A DNA stretch of 44,468 bases from Firmicutes bacterium UBA5227. GTDB taxonomy: Bacteria; Bacillota; Clostridia; Tissierellales; Sedimentibacteraceae. The notes below the pieces were generated by a model. That model was not told the DNA's origin. It searched no databases and saw only the letters and a list, made by a program, of their open reading frames with translations. Both the position numbers and the translations under genes were made by a program. The stretch is from positions 19,503-63,970 of the forward strand of contig DHUT01000044.1 in assembly GCA_002409285.1 (NCBI GenBank). The letters run 5' to 3'. Below are positions 8,187 to 15,862 of this stretch, piece after piece. Within the stretch, counting starts at the first letter, position 1. Each line of letters begins with the position of its first letter.

Positions 8187-9094
8187 GCAAGTCAGCCAAT
8201 AAAGAAAAGAAACCTCCTGAACTTAAAGCGTCTGGTAAACGAAAGAAAAACAGTCAAATGCGTGAGGTATGGTCCAGGCTGAAACAAAATAAAAAAGCAA
8301 TATTTGCAATGGCTGTATTGGCAATGCTTTTAATTATGGTTATTTTTGCAGATATCATAGCAGATTATGATAAGGCTGTAGATTTGAATGTTGTTAATCG
8401 TCTGAAAGAACCTGGCAAGGAGTTTATTTTTGGTACTGATGCCTTTGGAAGAGATATTTTTGCCCGTATTATTCACGGTGCACGTATTTCATTGCTGATG
8501 GGATTTGGAGCCACAGCTATTTCTGCATTTTTCGGGACGGTAATCGGCACTACATCTGCTTTCATGGGTGGCCGTTTCGATAATGTTGTAATGAGAATTC
8601 TTGATACATGGATGGCAATACCAAGCTTATTAATAACACTTGCCATCATTGCAGGAATAGGCGTAGGCATACCGCAAATGATTTTTGCACTGGCATTTGG
8701 AGGTATACCGGGATTTGCACGAATTTTACGTGCGTCAGCTCTAAGTGTTGTAAATCAGGAATTTATAGAATCGGCAAAGGCACTGGGAGCTTCAAATACA
8801 AGAATTGTTTTTCAACATGTAATACCTAATGTTATCAGTCAGGCACTGGTTCAGGCAACAATGGGCGTTTCAGGAACTATATTGATGGGAGCAACACTTA
8901 GCTTTTTAGGATTAGGGGCACAGCCTCCAACTCCTGAATGGGGAGCAATGTTGTCAGAGGGATTATCTAATTATCAATTTTATCCGCACCTTGTTACTAT
9001 ACCGGGGATATTTCTTGCTATAACAGCATTGTCAATTAATATTTTTGGGGATGCTCTGAGAGATGCATTTGATCCAAAACTGAAGGGAAGGTAA
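8183..9094 (+). CDS. ABC transporter permease, DppC/OppC type
   Basis: 303 aa. A Lys-rich cytoplasmic N-terminus of about 40 residues, then the first membrane helix (IFAMAVLAMLLIMVIFADII), the OppC signature FIFGTDAFGRDIFARIIHG (about 79-97) and an EAA loop (FIESAKALGASNTRIVFQH, 193-211). It forms the second half of the transmembrane channel with DppB. Translation is coupled to the upstream permease through a four-base overlap, and the gene is followed after four bases by the first ATPase gene. Confidence 0.93.
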   Translation: MSKSANKEKKPPELKASGKRKKNSQMREVWSRLKQNKKAIFAMAVLAMLLIMVIFADIIADYDKAVDLNVVNRLKEPGKEFIFGTDAFGRDIFARIIHGARISLLMGFGATAISAFFGTVIGTTSAFMGGRFDNVVMRILDTWMAIPSLLITLAIIAGIGVGIPQMIFALAFGGIPGFARILRASALSVVNQEFIESAKALGASNTRIVFQHVIPNVISQALVQATMGVSGTILMGATLSFLGLGAQPPTPEWGAMLSEGLSNYQFYPHLVTIPGIFLAITALSINIFGDALRDAFDPKLKGR

Positions 9095-9098
9095 CAGG

Positions 9099-10100
9099 AT
9101 GGAAAAAACGAGTGAGAACATATTAGAAATAAAAAATCTTCATATAGAATACCACAGCGATGGTGAGATTGTACGTGCTGTCAACGGCATTGATTTAAAT
9201 ATCCGCAAGGGAGAAAGTCTGGGACTTGTAGGGGAGACAGGAGCAGGAAAATCAACTACTGCTCTTGCAATCCTGAATATGCTTCCAAAATATACAGCTG
9301 AAATATCTCAAGGAGAAATACTCCTGAAGGGAGAAAATGTCCTGAAGATGAAAGAAAAGGATCTGCGAAAAGTTAGAGGAAGCAAAGCATCTATTATTTT
9401 CCAAGATCCAATGACAAGCTTGAACCCTGTTTACAAAGTGGGATATCAAATTGAAGAAGTGCTGAGACAGCACAGTACTAAAAAAATGTCGAATGAAGAA
9501 TACAGGGATGAGGTAGGCAGAATACTGGAGATGGTTGGAATACCGGGTTCTCGCCAGGATGAATATCCTCATCAGTTTTCCGGCGGAATGAAGCAACGTG
9601 TTATGATTGCTATTGCAATTGCGTGCCGACCTGAACTCCTCATAGCAGATGAGCCTACTACAGCTTTAGATGTAACCATTCAGGCACAGGTTCTGGATAT
9701 GATGAGAGAATTAAAAAAAGAAATTAATTCTTCGGTACTCCTGATAACCCATGATTTAGGGGTAGTGGCATCTTTTTGTGATTCCGTTGCAATAATGTAT
9801 GCAGGAGAAATTGTGGAGTATGGTACATTAGAGGATATTTTTGATCCTGAACATAAACACCATCCATATACAGATGGGTTGTTTGGTTCAATTCCCAACC
9901 TGATAGTAAAGACTGACAGACTTAATCCTATTAACGGGTTAATGCCGGATCCCACTGATTTGCCAAAAGGCTGTAAGTTTCACCCAAGATGTCCGGTTAG
10001 TACAGAAGCCTGCAGAAATGGAGACATTCCTGTAGCTGTAGATGGAACCCACAAAATTAAATGTATATTAATGAAAAATATGAGGAAGCGAAATGAATAA
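9099..10100 (+). CDS. ABC transporter ATPase, DppD/OppD type
   Basis: 333 aa. Walker A GETGAGKST (about 46-54), Q-loop FQDPMTSLNP, signature FSGGMKQR, Walker B LLIADEPTTALD and the H-loop LLITHDLG are all intact. The C-terminal oligopeptide-transporter extension GCKFHPRCPVSTEAC has the Cys pattern expected of this subfamily, which can carry an Fe-S cluster in DppD/OppD proteins. It energises uptake together with the next protein. It overlaps the next gene by eight bases (10093-10100). Confidence 0.93.
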   Translation: MEKTSENILEIKNLHIEYHSDGEIVRAVNGIDLNIRKGESLGLVGETGAGKSTTALAILNMLPKYTAEISQGEILLKGENVLKMKEKDLRKVRGSKASIIFQDPMTSLNPVYKVGYQIEEVLRQHSTKKMSNEEYRDEVGRILEMVGIPGSRQDEYPHQFSGGMKQRVMIAIAIACRPELLIADEPTTALDVTIQAQVLDMMRELKKEINSSVLLITHDLGVVASFCDSVAIMYAGEIVEYGTLEDIFDPEHKHHPYTDGLFGSIPNLIVKTDRLNPINGLMPDPTDLPKGCKFHPRCPVSTEACRNGDIPVAVDGTHKIKCILMKNMRKRNE

Positions 10101-11049
10101 GATAATTTTAGAGTGTAAAAATTTAAAAAAGTACTTTGAAACACCTTATGGGCTCCTACATGCTGTGGATGATATCAGTTTTACAATTAATGAGGGGCAA
10201 ACCCTTGGTATAGTTGGGGAATCCGGTTGCGGAAAATCAACTCTCGGAAGAACTATTCTTCAGCTTTTAATGCCAACTTCAGGTGAGGTAATCTTTGAAG
10301 GCGACCATGTTGAAGGGAAAAACAAAAAAGAAATGTTGCCTTACCGTCGTGAAATGCAGATTATATTTCAGGATCCCTATTCTTCTCTTGATCCCAGAAT
10401 GACAGTTTCCCAGCTTATTGCACAACCGCTAAAGATTCATAAAGTGTATAAGGATAAGAATGAAATGGAAGCTCGTGTGTCTGAGCTGATGGATACTGTT
10501 GGTCTGGCAGACCGCTATGTGAACATGTATCCTCATGAGCTGGATGGAGGAAGACGTCAGCGTATTGGAATTGCCCGGGCATTAGCGTTGAATCCTAAAT
10601 TCATTGTGTGTGATGAGCCTGTATCTTCGTTGGATGTTTCTATCCAGGCACAGGTTTTAAATTTGATGATGGATCTTCAGGATAATTTAGGTTTTACCTA
10701 TTTGTTTATTACACATAATCTTTCTGTAGTAAAACATATATCAGATTATATAGGAGTTATGTATTTGGGAAAAATGGTTGAAAAATGTCCTTCGGATATG
10801 TTGTTTGAAAGACCGTTGCATCCGTATACTCAGGGATTATTAAAGGCTATTCCTGTTCCCTCTCTTGGTTACAAGGATAAAATAACCAATGCCTTAAAAG
10901 GTGAAATATCTTCACCTGTTAATCCAAAACCCGGATGCAGGTTTGCACCACGCTGTCCGGAAGCTACCGAAATATGTACATCAGAAGATCCTAAATTTAT
11001 GGAAGTTGAATCAGATCATTTTGTTGCCTGCCACAACTGGGATAAATAG
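10093..11049 (+). CDS. ABC transporter ATPase, DppF/OppF type
   Basis: 318 aa. Walker A GESGCGKSTLG, Q-loop IFQDPYSSLDPR, Walker B FIVCDEPVSSLD and H-loop FITHNLSVV are present. The signature is LDGGRRQR rather than LSGGQRQR, a variant I recall in other Firmicutes OppF-like proteins, so it is not taken as a defect. The C-terminal extension GCRFAPRCPEATEIC matches the oligopeptide ATPase family. The start overlaps the end of the DppD gene by eight bases. A 110-base gap with no strong terminator separates it from the thiolase, so read-through from transporter into enzymes is expected. Confidence 0.92.
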   Translation: MNKIILECKNLKKYFETPYGLLHAVDDISFTINEGQTLGIVGESGCGKSTLGRTILQLLMPTSGEVIFEGDHVEGKNKKEMLPYRREMQIIFQDPYSSLDPRMTVSQLIAQPLKIHKVYKDKNEMEARVSELMDTVGLADRYVNMYPHELDGGRRQRIGIARALALNPKFIVCDEPVSSLDVSIQAQVLNLMMDLQDNLGFTYLFITHNLSVVKHISDYIGVMYLGKMVEKCPSDMLFERPLHPYTQGLLKAIPVPSLGYKDKITNALKGEISSPVNPKPGCRFAPRCPEATEICTSEDPKFMEVESDHFVACHNWDK

Positions 11050-11159
11050 CAGGTACAACAAAAAAGATTTTTATATAGACACTAACAGAGTAAATTCAGA
11101 GTTAATAATTAAAGTTAAATCGTCTTTTAAGGAAGACTTAAAATATAGGAGGAATAAAA

Positions 11160-12338
11160 ATGAACAAGAATGCAAGAGATGCAGTTATTGTAGCTACCGC
11201 AAGAACGCCGGTGGGAAAAATAAGAGGAAGTTTGGCCTCAATGCCGGCACCGGACTTAGGAGCTATAGTTGCTAATGAATTAGTAAAAAGAACAGGAATT
11301 GATCCTGTAGAAATTGATGAAGCTATATTTGGTAATTTATTTAATTACGACTGGGGAAATATTGCCAGGGTAATTATGCTAAGGGCAGGTTTTCCATTTG
11401 ATGTTCCTGCTGTAACACTGGATCGCCAGTGCTCCAGCTCATTAAATGCCATCGCTTACGCTGGAATGTATATTAATTCCGGAAATGCTGATGTGGTAAT
11501 GGCCGGCGGTGTAGAGAGCTATTCACAGCAGACACTGATGTTGCAACGACCGGAACAGGCATATCCATCGCTGGTTTTCCCTGCATGGATAAAACCATCA
11601 CATGAGAGTGTGGGGAATCCAAGCATGATTACTACAGCTGAAAATTTAGCAGAAAAATATAATATTTCCAGGGAAGAATGCGATGAATTTGCGCTAAGAA
11701 GTCATAAGCTTGCTGCAGATGCCTGGAACAGGGGTGCTTTTAAGGAACAGGTTATACCTGTGACAATACCCGGGAAAAAAGGCGGAGATATTGTGTTTGA
11801 AGTTGATGAATGCGTACGGTTTGATGCTAATATTGAAGCTCTGGCAAAACTTAGACCTGTCGAAAAGAAGGACGGTGTTGTTACTGCAGGAAATGCATCT
11901 CCACAGAATGACGCTGCTACAGGTACTATGGTTATGAGCAGAGAAAAAGCTCAGGTATTGGGACTCAGACCGGTAGCTGTTGTTAAAGAATTTGCTGCCG
12001 CAGGAGTAGACCCGAATTATATGGGTATAGGACCTGTTCCTTCAATCCGAAAATTATTAAAGAAAACAGGCTTGAAGATTGAAGACATAGATTTATTTGA
12101 AATAAATGAAGCTTTTGCTTCCCAGAATTTAGCTGTTAAAAAAGAGCTTGGTATTCCAATAGAAAAGCTTAATGTAAATGGCGGTGCTATTGCAATAGGA
12201 CATCCCAATGGTGCGTCCGGAGCTATGCTGGCAGCACGTTTGATATATGCTCTTGAAGAACGCAATCTGAAACGTGGTATTGTTTCCTTCTGCTGTGGAG
12301 GAGGACAAGGGTTCTCAGTACTGTTCGAAAGAGACTAA
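11160..12338 (+). CDS. Acetyl-CoA acetyltransferase (thiolase)
   Basis: 392 aa, typical thiolase II length. The acyl-accepting Cys91 is in DRQCSSSLNA, NEAFA is present, His348 is in AIGHPNGASG and the second catalytic Cys378 is in SFCCGGGQG. It would split acetoacetyl-CoA (or another 3-ketoacyl-CoA) with CoA into acetyl-CoA plus the shortened acyl-CoA, or run in reverse. The ATG follows TAGGAGG. Co-transcription with 3HCDH-fold genes and the nearby BKACE and CoA-transferase fits thiolysis of acetoacetyl-CoA at the end of a degradative route. No enoyl-CoA hydratase or acyl-CoA dehydrogenase is present, so a full beta-oxidation or butyrate module is not encoded here. Confidence 0.93.
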   Translation: MNKNARDAVIVATARTPVGKIRGSLASMPAPDLGAIVANELVKRTGIDPVEIDEAIFGNLFNYDWGNIARVIMLRAGFPFDVPAVTLDRQCSSSLNAIAYAGMYINSGNADVVMAGGVESYSQQTLMLQRPEQAYPSLVFPAWIKPSHESVGNPSMITTAENLAEKYNISREECDEFALRSHKLAADAWNRGAFKEQVIPVTIPGKKGGDIVFEVDECVRFDANIEALAKLRPVEKKDGVVTAGNASPQNDAATGTMVMSREKAQVLGLRPVAVVKEFAAAGVDPNYMGIGPVPSIRKLLKKTGLKIEDIDLFEINEAFASQNLAVKKELGIPIEKLNVNGGAIAIGHPNGASGAMLAARLIYALEERNLKRGIVSFCCGGGQGFSVLFERD

Positions 12339-12358
12339 ACAAGTAGGAGGAAAATAAT

Positions 12359-13042
12359 ATGTCAAAAAAAATTGCAGTATTAGGTGAAGTTTCTGTTCCT
12401 TCAAACATTGAAGCAGTTGCGGAAGTAACGGATGATTGCCAATTTGTACTGGCCGCCGCACCGGGAGGATATGAGGAAAATCTTGCACTCTGGAAGGAAA
12501 TAGAGAAAAAAGCAGGAGAAAATACAATTTTTATGCTGGGTTCTGCCAACTGCTTTACTGGTGGACTTGCAGCAGCTACAAATCGCCCAGACAGATGCGT
12601 TGGTGTAAGGATTTATGTGTCCCCGAAGGATTCTTCAAAAGCCGTGGCTGAAATAAGCAGAGGCTTTGATACTAGCGATGAATCCCTGGAAGCAGTTAAA
12701 ACTTTTTTAAATGAAAAAGGTGTGGATACTGTAATTGCGCCCGATTTAATTGGAGGCATTGTAGCCAGGATTATGGCTGTTGCTGTAAATGAGGCGGCTG
12801 AATTAATTATGGAAGGTGTGCTTTCTGAGGATATTGATCTTGCCCTGACTACTGCCTGTGGGGTTGAAGAAGGTCTGCTTAAAATAGCCGACAGTTATGG
12901 ACTTGATACTGTTGCACAGCAGAGCAATGTGCTTTTTGAGGAATTTAATGACTATAGATATGCACCTAATGCTGTTTTAGAAAAATTAGTACAGGTAGGC
13001 AGAACGGGAGTTAAAGCCAAAAAAGGGTTTTTTCAGTATTAA
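12359..13042 (+). CDS. 3HCDH-fold protein lacking catalytic residues (pseudoenzyme 1)
   Basis: 227 aa, about 55 shorter than a normal 3-hydroxyacyl-CoA dehydrogenase. The C-terminal dimerisation domain is clear (RGFDTSDES, LIMEGVLSEDID, LEKLVQVGRTGVKAKKGFFQY), but the N-terminal Rossmann domain is cut down and has no GxGxxG. Aligned to the intact paralogue at 13884, the catalytic Ser is Ala63, the His is Arg84 and the Asn is Ala136, while Glu98 is kept. A strong GGAGG site and an open frame argue against decay. It is probably a structural or regulatory partner of the active dehydrogenase, or it has acquired another acyl-CoA-binding role. The family is sure; the role is inference. Confidence 0.8.
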   Translation: MSKKIAVLGEVSVPSNIEAVAEVTDDCQFVLAAAPGGYEENLALWKEIEKKAGENTIFMLGSANCFTGGLAAATNRPDRCVGVRIYVSPKDSSKAVAEISRGFDTSDESLEAVKTFLNEKGVDTVIAPDLIGGIVARIMAVAVNEAAELIMEGVLSEDIDLALTTACGVEEGLLKIADSYGLDTVAQQSNVLFEEFNDYRYAPNAVLEKLVQVGRTGVKAKKGFFQY

Positions 13043-13068
13043 ACTTATAAATAGAGAGGTGTGATAAT

Positions 13069-13863
13069 ATGTTTAAAACTTCTGTAGTTGTTGGCAACAG
13101 CAATGGATTAGGTGTTGCCATGACCCTGGTTTTAGCAGGAAAGGGAATTGATGTTACCTTTATAGGAGATGAGGCTGCAAGGTCTGAAATTTCAGACAAG
13201 GCAAAAGAAGAGAAGCTTCAGGATAAAATATCTGTTGTAAATGGAATGGAATTTATATCAGATGTGGAGGTTGCATTCGATTTTTCACCTGATGGAAAGA
13301 ATAAAAAAGAAATGGCCGGTAAAATAGAATCTTGTATTCCTGAAAATGCTGTCCTTGCAATTCATACCATACTTAGTGATGTAAGCCGCATAGCAGCAGG
13401 GACAAAGATAAGGAACAGAGTTATTGGGGCAAGATATGTTGCGCCCGGTTCTGTAAAAAATCATGTTGAAATTACAAGAACTCTTGATACAGACGATGAA
13501 ACATATAAGATTTTTAGGGACTTCGCAGGTATAATTTCAAAAGATGTGGTAGATGCACCTGATATAGTTGGCGGAATTTATTTCAGGTTGATGCCTGTCA
13601 GTGCTAATATGGCTGCAAGGCTCATTATGGAAGGCGTTGCAATGGATGATATTGAGACTGCAATAATTTATGGAACAAATAGTCAGATTGGTCCTCTGCG
13701 TGTGGCCGATTATGTAGGTATAGACGTAGTTCTGGAATTGCTGGAGGAAATATATGCTGAAAGCGGCGAAGCTACATACCGCCCCTGCCCATTGCTGAAA
13801 AATATGGTACAGGCAGGTTTGACAGGTGTTAAGGCAGGACGCGGTTTTTATACTTACAAGTAA
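13069..13863 (+). CDS. 3HCDH-fold protein lacking catalytic residues (pseudoenzyme 2)
   Basis: 264 aa. Full two-domain 3HCDH layout, but the nucleotide loop reads GNSNGLG in place of GxGxxG. Against the intact paralogue the catalytic His is Arg122 (GARYVAPG), the Asn is Phe172 (GGIYFR) and the Ser is Ile101, with Glu134 retained. The C-terminal domain is very well kept (YRPCPLLKNMVQAG, GVKAGRGFYTY). It shares the His-to-Arg and GF-to-GG changes with the upstream pseudoenzyme, so the two probably descend from one already changed copy. The start has a GAGAGGTG site. Likely a partner subunit, comparable in logic to BbsC in the BbsCD dehydrogenase of anaerobic toluene degradation, although BbsCD belongs to a different fold family. 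Confidence 0.82.
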   Translation: MFKTSVVVGNSNGLGVAMTLVLAGKGIDVTFIGDEAARSEISDKAKEEKLQDKISVVNGMEFISDVEVAFDFSPDGKNKKEMAGKIESCIPENAVLAIHTILSDVSRIAAGTKIRNRVIGARYVAPGSVKNHVEITRTLDTDDETYKIFRDFAGIISKDVVDAPDIVGGIYFRLMPVSANMAARLIMEGVAMDDIETAIIYGTNSQIGPLRVADYVGIDVVLELLEEIYAESGEATYRPCPLLKNMVQAGLTGVKAGRGFYTYK

Positions 13864-13883
13864 AATAAAAGGAGGTCATCAAA

Positions 13884-14726
13884 ATGAAAATAGGTGTTGT
13901 AGGTGCCGGACTTATGGGTAGCGGCATTGCTCAAACATGCTCTCAAGCAGGTTACGAAGCCGTTAATTATGATTCATATCCTGATGCATTAACCCGTGCA
14001 AAAGCAGGAGTAGCCAAAGATATGAAAAAGTTGGTGGAAAGGGGGAAATTTACTGAGGAACATGCGGAATCTGTGGAAAAAAGGATTACTTATACATCCG
14101 ATATAGAGGATTTAAGGGAATGCGGAATTATTATTGAAGCAATTTTTGAAGATTTTGAAGTTAAAAAATCTATTTTTCAGCAGCTTGATGCAATGATGCC
14201 TTCCGAAACTATTCTCTGCTCCAATACTTCAACTATCAGTATTACGGCTATTGCAGCTTGTACAAACAGACCTGAAAGGGTTATGGGAACTCACTTTTTC
14301 TCACCTGTTCCCGTTATGAAATTGCTGGAATTAATTCGAGGAATGGAAACCAGCGATGAAACCTTTAAGGTGGTTGAAGAATTTGGAAGAAATATAAATA
14401 AGGTTGTTGTCAACGCGCCAGACTTTTCCGGATTTATCACTAACCGTATATTGCCCTTATGCGGAAAGGAAAACTGTAAGATGATTGCAAGAGGAGTTTC
14501 TCCGGAAGATTTTGATAAAACAATGTCTGCACTGGGGAGAGGTTCGATGAGTGCTATGGAGCTTGCGGATTTTTCTGGGTTGGACGTACTTCACGGATGC
14601 CTGAAATCTCTCCATGCGGGGTTGAAAATGGAGTGTTACAGAACACCGCTGCTGCTTGAGCAAATGGTGGAATCAGGTTATCTGGGACGTAAATCAGGAC
14701 GTGGATATTTTAAATATACAAGGTAA
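13884..14726 (+). CDS. 3-hydroxyacyl-CoA dehydrogenase (Hbd type)
   Basis: 280 aa, the length of clostridial Hbd. NAD-binding GAGLMG (7-12) and the full catalytic set are visible: Ser116 in SNTSTI, His137 in GTHFFSP, Glu149 in LLELIRG and Asn187 in GFITNR. It oxidises a 3-hydroxyacyl-CoA to the 3-ketoacyl-CoA with NAD(P). The stretch that usually reads NHPMGPL is GRGSMSA here and NEAIxLL is KENCKMI, so the acyl pocket differs from ordinary 3-hydroxybutyryl-CoA dehydrogenase and the substrate may not be 3-hydroxybutyryl-CoA. It is the only fully equipped member of four adjacent paralogues. GGAGG precedes the ATG. Confidence 0.9.
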   Translation: MKIGVVGAGLMGSGIAQTCSQAGYEAVNYDSYPDALTRAKAGVAKDMKKLVERGKFTEEHAESVEKRITYTSDIEDLRECGIIIEAIFEDFEVKKSIFQQLDAMMPSETILCSNTSTISITAIAACTNRPERVMGTHFFSPVPVMKLLELIRGMETSDETFKVVEEFGRNINKVVVNAPDFSGFITNRILPLCGKENCKMIARGVSPEDFDKTMSALGRGSMSAMELADFSGLDVLHGCLKSLHAGLKMECYRTPLLLEQMVESGYLGRKSGRGYFKYTR

Positions 14727-14730
14727 GACA

Positions 14731-15702
14731 GTGGAAATTAAGAACATTACAATTTATGGAGCAGGTTTGATAGGTTGTGGCTGGATAACCCACCTGCTGA
14801 CAGTTGACAACAGAAAAATTACTGTGTTTGATATTTCGGAAGAAATTCTGAATGAAGCTAAGAAAAGAATTTTTCATGATCTTAGTTTTTTGGTCAGTGA
14901 AGGAGTATTATCAGACGAAGATGTAAGAAAACAAATAAATGATGTAACATTTACTACCAGCCGGCAGGAAGCTTTAAGGTATGCAGATATAATTCAGGAG
15001 AACGGACCTGAGAATATGGATATAAAGCAGGAAATTATAGCAGATATTGAGAATTATTGCAGGGCAGATGCATTAATTTGCAGCAGTACTTCAGGTATTT
15101 CTATTTCTGAAATTGGTAAAAATGCTGTTCATCCGGAGCGAATTATTGGTGCTCATCCTTATCATCCGATATACCTGCTACCGCTTGTTGAAATAATTAA
15201 AAGTGAAAAAACAGATCCTGAATACTTAAATACAGCATATGATTTCTATAAAAGTATCAGAAAGGAACCTGTTATTCTAAAAAAGGAGTGTCCTGGTTAT
15301 ATAGGAAGCCGTCTTATGTCTGTTCTGTTCAGAGAATGTGTTAATATGATTATCGGTGGGGTTGCCACAATGGAAGATGTAGACAAGGCATTCACATTTG
15401 GGCCCGGCTTGCGTTATGCTTTGATGGGACCTAATCTGGTGCTCCAGCTTGCCGGAGGAAACCAGGGAATATTCGGCTTGCTATGCGGTGATATTGGGAA
15501 CTCATCGGGTGATTGGATGAAAAGTTTTGCTAATTGGGAAGAATGGCCATCTTACAGTATGAATTTTTTCGCAACCTGTCAGGAACAAATGAATGAATTG
15601 CTGGAAAACAGAGATATAAAGTTCGGAAAAACAAATTCCGAGATTGAGATGTTTCGTGATCGTGGTCTGATAAAATTGCTTCAGTATCACGGTAAATTAT
15701 AA
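14731..15702 (+). CDS. 3-hydroxy acid dehydrogenase, carnitine/L-gulonate 3-dehydrogenase-like
   Basis: 323 aa from the GTG at 14731, four bases after the preceding stop; a TTG 75 bases upstream would place 25 more residues inside the hbd gene and is unlikely. NAD-binding GAGLIG is at 10-15, Ser121 is in CSSTSG, His142 in GAHPYHP and Glu154 in PLVEII. FGPGLRYALMGPNLVLQLAGG (about 228-248) is the mark of the lambda-crystallin/carnitine dehydrogenase branch, which acts on free 3-hydroxy acids rather than CoA esters. The usual catalytic Asn is Ser193 (GYIGSR). A free 3-keto acid is what BKACE consumes, and carnitine dehydrogenase plus BKACE is a known pair in Pseudomonas. Last gene of the operon. 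Confidence 0.85.
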   Translation: MEIKNITIYGAGLIGCGWITHLLTVDNRKITVFDISEEILNEAKKRIFHDLSFLVSEGVLSDEDVRKQINDVTFTTSRQEALRYADIIQENGPENMDIKQEIIADIENYCRADALICSSTSGISISEIGKNAVHPERIIGAHPYHPIYLLPLVEIIKSEKTDPEYLNTAYDFYKSIRKEPVILKKECPGYIGSRLMSVLFRECVNMIIGGVATMEDVDKAFTFGPGLRYALMGPNLVLQLAGGNQGIFGLLCGDIGNSSGDWMKSFANWEEWPSYSMNFFATCQEQMNELLENRDIKFGKTNSEIEMFRDRGLIKLLQYHGKL

Positions 15703-15720
15703 ATATTCAGCATGATTATA

Positions 15721-15755
15721 TGGGGCTGTGGCATTAAGCAACGGTCCCATTTTTT
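15721..15755 (+). terminator. Rho-independent terminator of the ten-gene operon
   Basis: An imperfect stem spans 15721-15749 (TGGGGCTGT pairs with ACGGTCCCA, then one mismatch and two more pairs) and is followed by six T residues (15750-15755). It lies 18 bases after the last gene. Confidence 0.75.
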
Positions 15756-15789
15756 GTTTAAAAAAGTTTAATTAATTTACTTTTAACCT

Positions 15790-15818
15790 TTGATTTTATT
15801 TGCGAATGATTGTATAAT
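15790..15818 (+). promoter_or_regulatory. Predicted sigma-A promoter of fhs
   Basis: TTGATT (15790-15795), 17 bases, TATAAT (15813-15818), about 45 bases before the fhs start. Confidence 0.7.
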
Positions 15819-15862
15819 ATATAGGAAGTTAACGATTTCTAATAATTATACCAGGAGGGAAA

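Noticed and set aside
10543..10570. DppF-type signature LDGGRRQR instead of LSGGQRQR as a defect
   Set aside because: I recall the same variant in other OppF-like ATPases of Firmicutes, and every other nucleotide-binding motif is intact.
11116..11141. Small hairpin (GTCTT/AAGAC) between the last ABC ATPase gene and the thiolase gene as a terminator
   Set aside because: Only five pairs and no T-run; the operon very likely continues.
14656..14730. TTG at 14656 as the start of the carnitine-dehydrogenase-like gene
   Set aside because: It would add 25 residues read inside the hbd gene before the Rossmann start; GTG at 14731 directly precedes the NAD-binding fold.
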